In this document: positions 5,750 through 6,513 of the stretch, piece after piece
Position numbering within the stretch: the stretch's first letter is position 1
How the letters are laid out: every line of letters begins with the position of its first letter
Source: Christensenellaceae bacterium
GTDB lineage: Bacteria; Bacillota; Clostridia; Christensenellales; SZUA-584
NCBI GenBank assembly: GCA_012719815.1
Contig: JAAXZP010000278.1
Span: forward strand, 1 to 6,513
Direction of reading: 5' to 3'
DNA: 6,513 bases
Notes under the pieces: generated by a model
Seen by the model: the letters and a program-made list of their open reading frames with translations, nothing else
Databases searched by the model: none
Told to the model about the DNA's origin: nothing
Program-made: the position numbers and the translations under genes

Positions 5750-6346
5750 TCAGATCAGTTTCCCCAGCAGATTGCAGACCGCGTCACACTCCACGCGTTC
5801 CACCACCGAAAATGCCTGTTCAATGGTCTTGCCCACGGCCACCGTGCCATGATACGGCAGCAGGACGCACAGCCCGGTCTTTTTGAGCTGCTCACGCCGG
5901 GGCAGGAAATAGTGGTATACGTTTTCCGCCAGCTCTTCGCTGTAAGCCTTAGCTTGGTGTATCAGGCCCGTCTCGCCCATCTTCAGCGTGGCTTCCGTCA
6001 CCTGCGGTATCGGCTTGCAGGCCGCGACAAACACCATCGTATAAAACGGATGCGCATGTATCACGCCGCCCACTTCGGGTATATTTTTCAGAATCAGGGC
6101 ATGCATCCGCCCCTCGCGGGACATTTTGCCTGTGCCTTCCAGTATGTTGCAATCGTAGTCGATCAGAAGAGGTTCTTCAATATCGAGACGGCAATGCTTG
6201 TGTTCGCTCATCATAGATGGAGAAAGCAGTATGCGGTTGTCGTCTACGCGCATCGCCAGATTGCCGCCCGCCGCGTTAGTTAAGCGGCGTTCCCAAAGAT
6301 CACTTGCCATCTGCAGGAGTTTCCTGCGCTCTGCCATATATTGCAC
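5750..6346 (-). CDS. Class II aldolase/adducin family, L-fuculose-1-phosphate aldolase-like
   Basis: This 198-aa protein matches the zinc-dependent class II aldolase/adducin family, slightly shorter than E. coli FucA (215 aa). A phosphate-binding loop NAAGGNLA (24-31) and SPS (42-44) are followed by catalytic E78 in SREGRMH. The zinc ligands are H97 and H99 in IHAHP, and H166 in YHGTVAVG. FucA and RhaD cleave L-fuculose- or L-rhamnulose-1-phosphate into dihydroxyacetone phosphate and L-lactaldehyde; related enzymes take other sugar phosphates. The chosen start is GTG (6344-6346), because GGAGAG (6354-6359) is seven bases upstream. An in-frame ATG at 6335-6337 would be 16 bases away. The gene begins three bases after the preceding stop and ends one base before the kinase ATG, so it sits inside a tight operon. 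Specificity between fuculose- and rhamnulose-1-phosphate cannot be read here. Confidence 0.88.
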   Translation of the reverse strand: MQYMAERRKLLQMASDLWERRLTNAAGGNLAMRVDDNRILLSPSMMSEHKHCRLDIEEPLLIDYDCNILEGTGKMSREGRMHALILKNIPEVGGVIHAHPFYTMVFVAACKPIPQVTEATLKMGETGLIHQAKAYSEELAENVYHYFLPRREQLKKTGLCVLLPYHGTVAVGKTIEQAFSVVERVECDAVCNLLGKLI

Positions 6347-6349
6347 TGT

Positions 6350-6513
6350 TTATCTCTCCAATTTCGTTATTTCAATTCTGTCCTTTAACAACATCGCGGC
6401 TTGCTTATCGAAACCCACAGACAACGGGCTCATCGCTGCCGCGCCGCCACAGGCCGCCGCCAGCGCCAGCGCAGGCAAAGCCGGATAGTCGTGTTTGATG
6501 GCGTACAAAAGAC
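6350..6513 (-). CDS. C-terminal end of a probable PfkB-family sugar kinase (partial)
   Basis: An open frame runs in from the right edge for 53 codons and stops with TAA at 6350-6352, three bases before the aldolase GTG. The visible part has an Ala/Gly-rich helix (ALALAAACGGAAAMS, about 15-29), then SVGFDK (31-36), then a final strand DRIEITKL. This pattern aligns with what I recall of the C-termini of 1-phosphofructokinase and tagatose-6-phosphate kinase (PfkB family), where an alanine-rich helix follows the catalytic GAGD motif. That motif would lie outside the window. The aldolase ribosome binding site sits within its last codons, so the two genes are co-transcribed. That it is coding is likely from the tight fit to the operon; the family call rests on a short segment. 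Confidence 0.55.
   Translation of the reverse strand, partial: LLYAIKHDYPALPALALAAACGGAAAMSPLSVGFDKQAAMLLKDRIEITKLER
6354..6359 (-). promoter_or_regulatory. Ribosome binding site that decides the GTG start of the aldolase
   Basis: GGAGAG lies seven bases before the GTG at 6344-6346 and inside the last codons of the preceding gene. The spacing is ideal for GTG and too long for the in-frame ATG nine bases further downstream, so the aldolase should begin with Met-Gln-Tyr-Met. Confidence 0.75.

Noticed and set aside
6198..6488. Plus-strand open frames at the right edge (6198-6488 and 6304-6498)
   Set aside because: They overlap the aldolase start region and the C-terminal kinase fragment, and have no convincing start signal or recognisable motif.
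1..6513. Undescribed defence, phage or CRISPR system
   Set aside because: All supported genes are sugar-metabolism enzymes plus a tRNA. There are no repeat-spacer arrays, nucleases, reverse transcriptases or toxin-antitoxin pairs.

Overview
The window carries ordinary bacterial chromosomal DNA, and every gene I can support lies on the minus strand, so transcription runs from right to left. Strong GGAGG-type ribosome binding sites, AT-rich spacers with clean sigma-70/sigma-A promoters, intrinsic terminators and an encoded-CCA tRNA-Thr with a U discriminator suggest a Bacillota (Clostridia-like) host with moderately GC-rich genes. That assignment is an inference from style, not from a marker gene.

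Three transcription units are visible. Unit 1 (right, 6513 to about 2767) starts outside the window. It holds the last 53 codons of a probable PfkB-family sugar kinase, a class II (fuculose-1-phosphate-type) aldolase with a GTG start, an FGGY kinase closest to rhamnulokinase, and a COG2407 L-fucose-isomerase-like protein. It ends at a textbook intrinsic terminator (2767-2793). Isomerase, kinase and aldolase form the classic route for a 6-deoxyhexose such as L-fucose or L-rhamnose: aldose to ketose to ketose-1-phosphate to dihydroxyacetone phosphate plus lactaldehyde.

Unit 2 (about 2633 to 361) has its own promoter (TTGACG, 17-bp spacer, TATAGT) and a leader of about 135 nt that can fold. It encodes a xylose-isomerase-like TIM-barrel sugar isomerase/epimerase and a Gfo/Idh/MocA-family NAD(P)-dependent oxidoreductase, and ends at a GC-rich hairpin. 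Such pairs perform redox and isomerisation steps on sugars, inositols or, in some characterised systems, intact glycosides through 3-keto intermediates.

Unit 3 (196 to 7) is a single tRNA-Thr(CGU) gene with a near-consensus promoter and a terminator hairpin.

Taken together this looks like a sugar-catabolism locus, possibly one that releases and then degrades a deoxysugar. The exact substrate, transporter and regulator are not in the window. I see no phage, IS element, CRISPR array or defence system, and no gene is broken. The most interesting open points are the unresolved substrate, the oxidoreductase/TIM-barrel pair, and the unassigned repeats and dyads in the spacers.
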